From Aureibaculum marinum (GTDB taxonomy: Bacteria; Bacteroidota; Bacteroidia; Flavobacteriales; Flavobacteriaceae): DNA of 64,000 nt. The first letter of the stretch is position 1. Every line of letters begins with the position of its first letter. The DNA lies in the NCBI RefSeq assembly GCF_003813905.1, contig NZ_RPFJ01000040.1, positions 1-64,000 on the forward strand, written 5' to 3'. The notes beneath the pieces were generated by a model. The model was not told where the DNA came from and did no database searches. It worked only from the letters and a program-made list of their open reading frames with translations. The translations under genes and the position numbers were made by a program. Positions 63,809 through 64,000 of this stretch are shown in pieces.

Positions 63809-64000
63809 CTATTTTCTAATTAATAAATCAATGTCTACACGTCTTGCTTTATCATTAGATTTAGACTCGTAATCAATTCCATGATATTGTGTTAGTATTC
63901 TAGTAGGGTGAACCCCTTTTGCTACTAATATTTTTTTTACTGATTCAGTTCGTTGTAAGGATAAGTTCTCGTTATAAACAGGATTCCCACTGTTACTGGC
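63809..64000 (-). CDS. OmpA-family protein, C-terminal end (partial)
   Basis: The window cuts this gene at its 5' side; 63 codons and a stop remain. The translation has NPVYNENLSLQRTESVKKIL, HPTRILTQYHGIDYES and the ending NDKARRVDIDLLIRK. These are the second half of the OmpA peptidoglycan-binding domain (LSxxRxxxV, RRVDI). It should be an outer-membrane or periplasmic protein anchoring envelope to peptidoglycan. Confidence 0.88.
   Translation of the reverse strand, partial: ASNSGNPVYNENLSLQRTESVKKILVAKGVHPTRILTQYHGIDYESKSNDKARRVDIDLLIRK

Noticed and set aside
1-64000. CRISPR arrays, insertion sequences and prophage genes
   Set aside because: No regularly spaced repeats, transposase-type proteins, integrases or phage structural genes are seen anywhere in the window.

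Overview
The window reads as chromosomal DNA of a low-GC member of the Flavobacteriaceae (Bacteroidota). Three things point there: the strongly AT-rich sequence; promoters of the Bacteroidota type (TTG, 19-21 bases, TAnnTTTG); and the genes PorX, a type IX secretion (T9SS) C-terminal sorting signal, fused LpxC-FabZ, fused NuoE-NuoF-like formate dehydrogenase subunit, and LytS/LytTR pairs with 2TM domains. I see no phage, insertion sequence or CRISPR array. Apart from one possible gene remnant at the left edge this is compact core genome.

Layout. 0.4-4.7 kb: a co-directional cluster of DUF2141 proteins, a LytS-type histidine kinase with a fused 2TM domain, two free-standing 2TM proteins and a LytTR response regulator. 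4.7-8.3 kb (minus): thrA-thrB behind a threonine-rich leader peptide and promoter, with no thrC beside them. 8.6-11.2 kb: a VOC protein, a membrane LytTR regulator and a lipoprotein joining an intradiol-dioxygenase-like domain to a CPxC domain. 11.2-15.5 kb (minus): lysA, pepT and two lipoproteins. 15.8-16.7 kb: a patatin-like lipase. 16.7-22.1 kb: the histidine operon hisGDCBH behind a complete ribosome-mediated attenuator (leader peptide with His codons, alternative hairpins, terminator); hisA, hisF and hisIE are absent. 22-28.5 kb: DUF58 protein, GT2 glycosyltransferase, a lone PD-(D/E)xK nuclease divergent from holA, a T9SS cargo protein and a YggS-type PLP protein. 28.6-30.7 kb (minus): serC-serA. 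30.9-33.8 kb: porX and an HD hydrolase. 33.9-39.8 kb: lpxD, lpxC-fabZ, lpxA, efp, a second lpxD-like gene and sucD. 40-44.7 kb: fabG, a VWA-like membrane protein, a zinc-type CDF exporter and a prohibitin-family protein. 44.8-50.5 kb: carboxypeptidase-regulatory-like protein, tRNA-Leu, FKBP isomerase, BASS-family transporter, tRNA-Lys, aroK, a phosphoribosyltransferase and accA. 50.5-58.0 kb (minus): fdhD, formate dehydrogenase alpha, NuoEF-like beta subunit, a PG_1098-type methyltransferase and an AI-2E family permease. 58-64 kb: TlpA-like lipoprotein, hutH, hemG, an unknown membrane protein, a glycosidase-like lipoprotein and the end of an OmpA-family gene.

How it fits together. Amino-acid synthesis (Thr, Lys, His, Ser, shikimate) and envelope building (lipid A, fatty acids, T9SS) dominate. 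The most informative non-coding features are the two leader-peptide attenuators, for thr and his, each readable down to codons and competing helices. Next come a promoter-hairpin leader in front of the BASS transporter, a 20-bp perfect hairpin between serA and yggS, and a structured intergenic stretch upstream of tRNA-Leu that may encode a small RNA.
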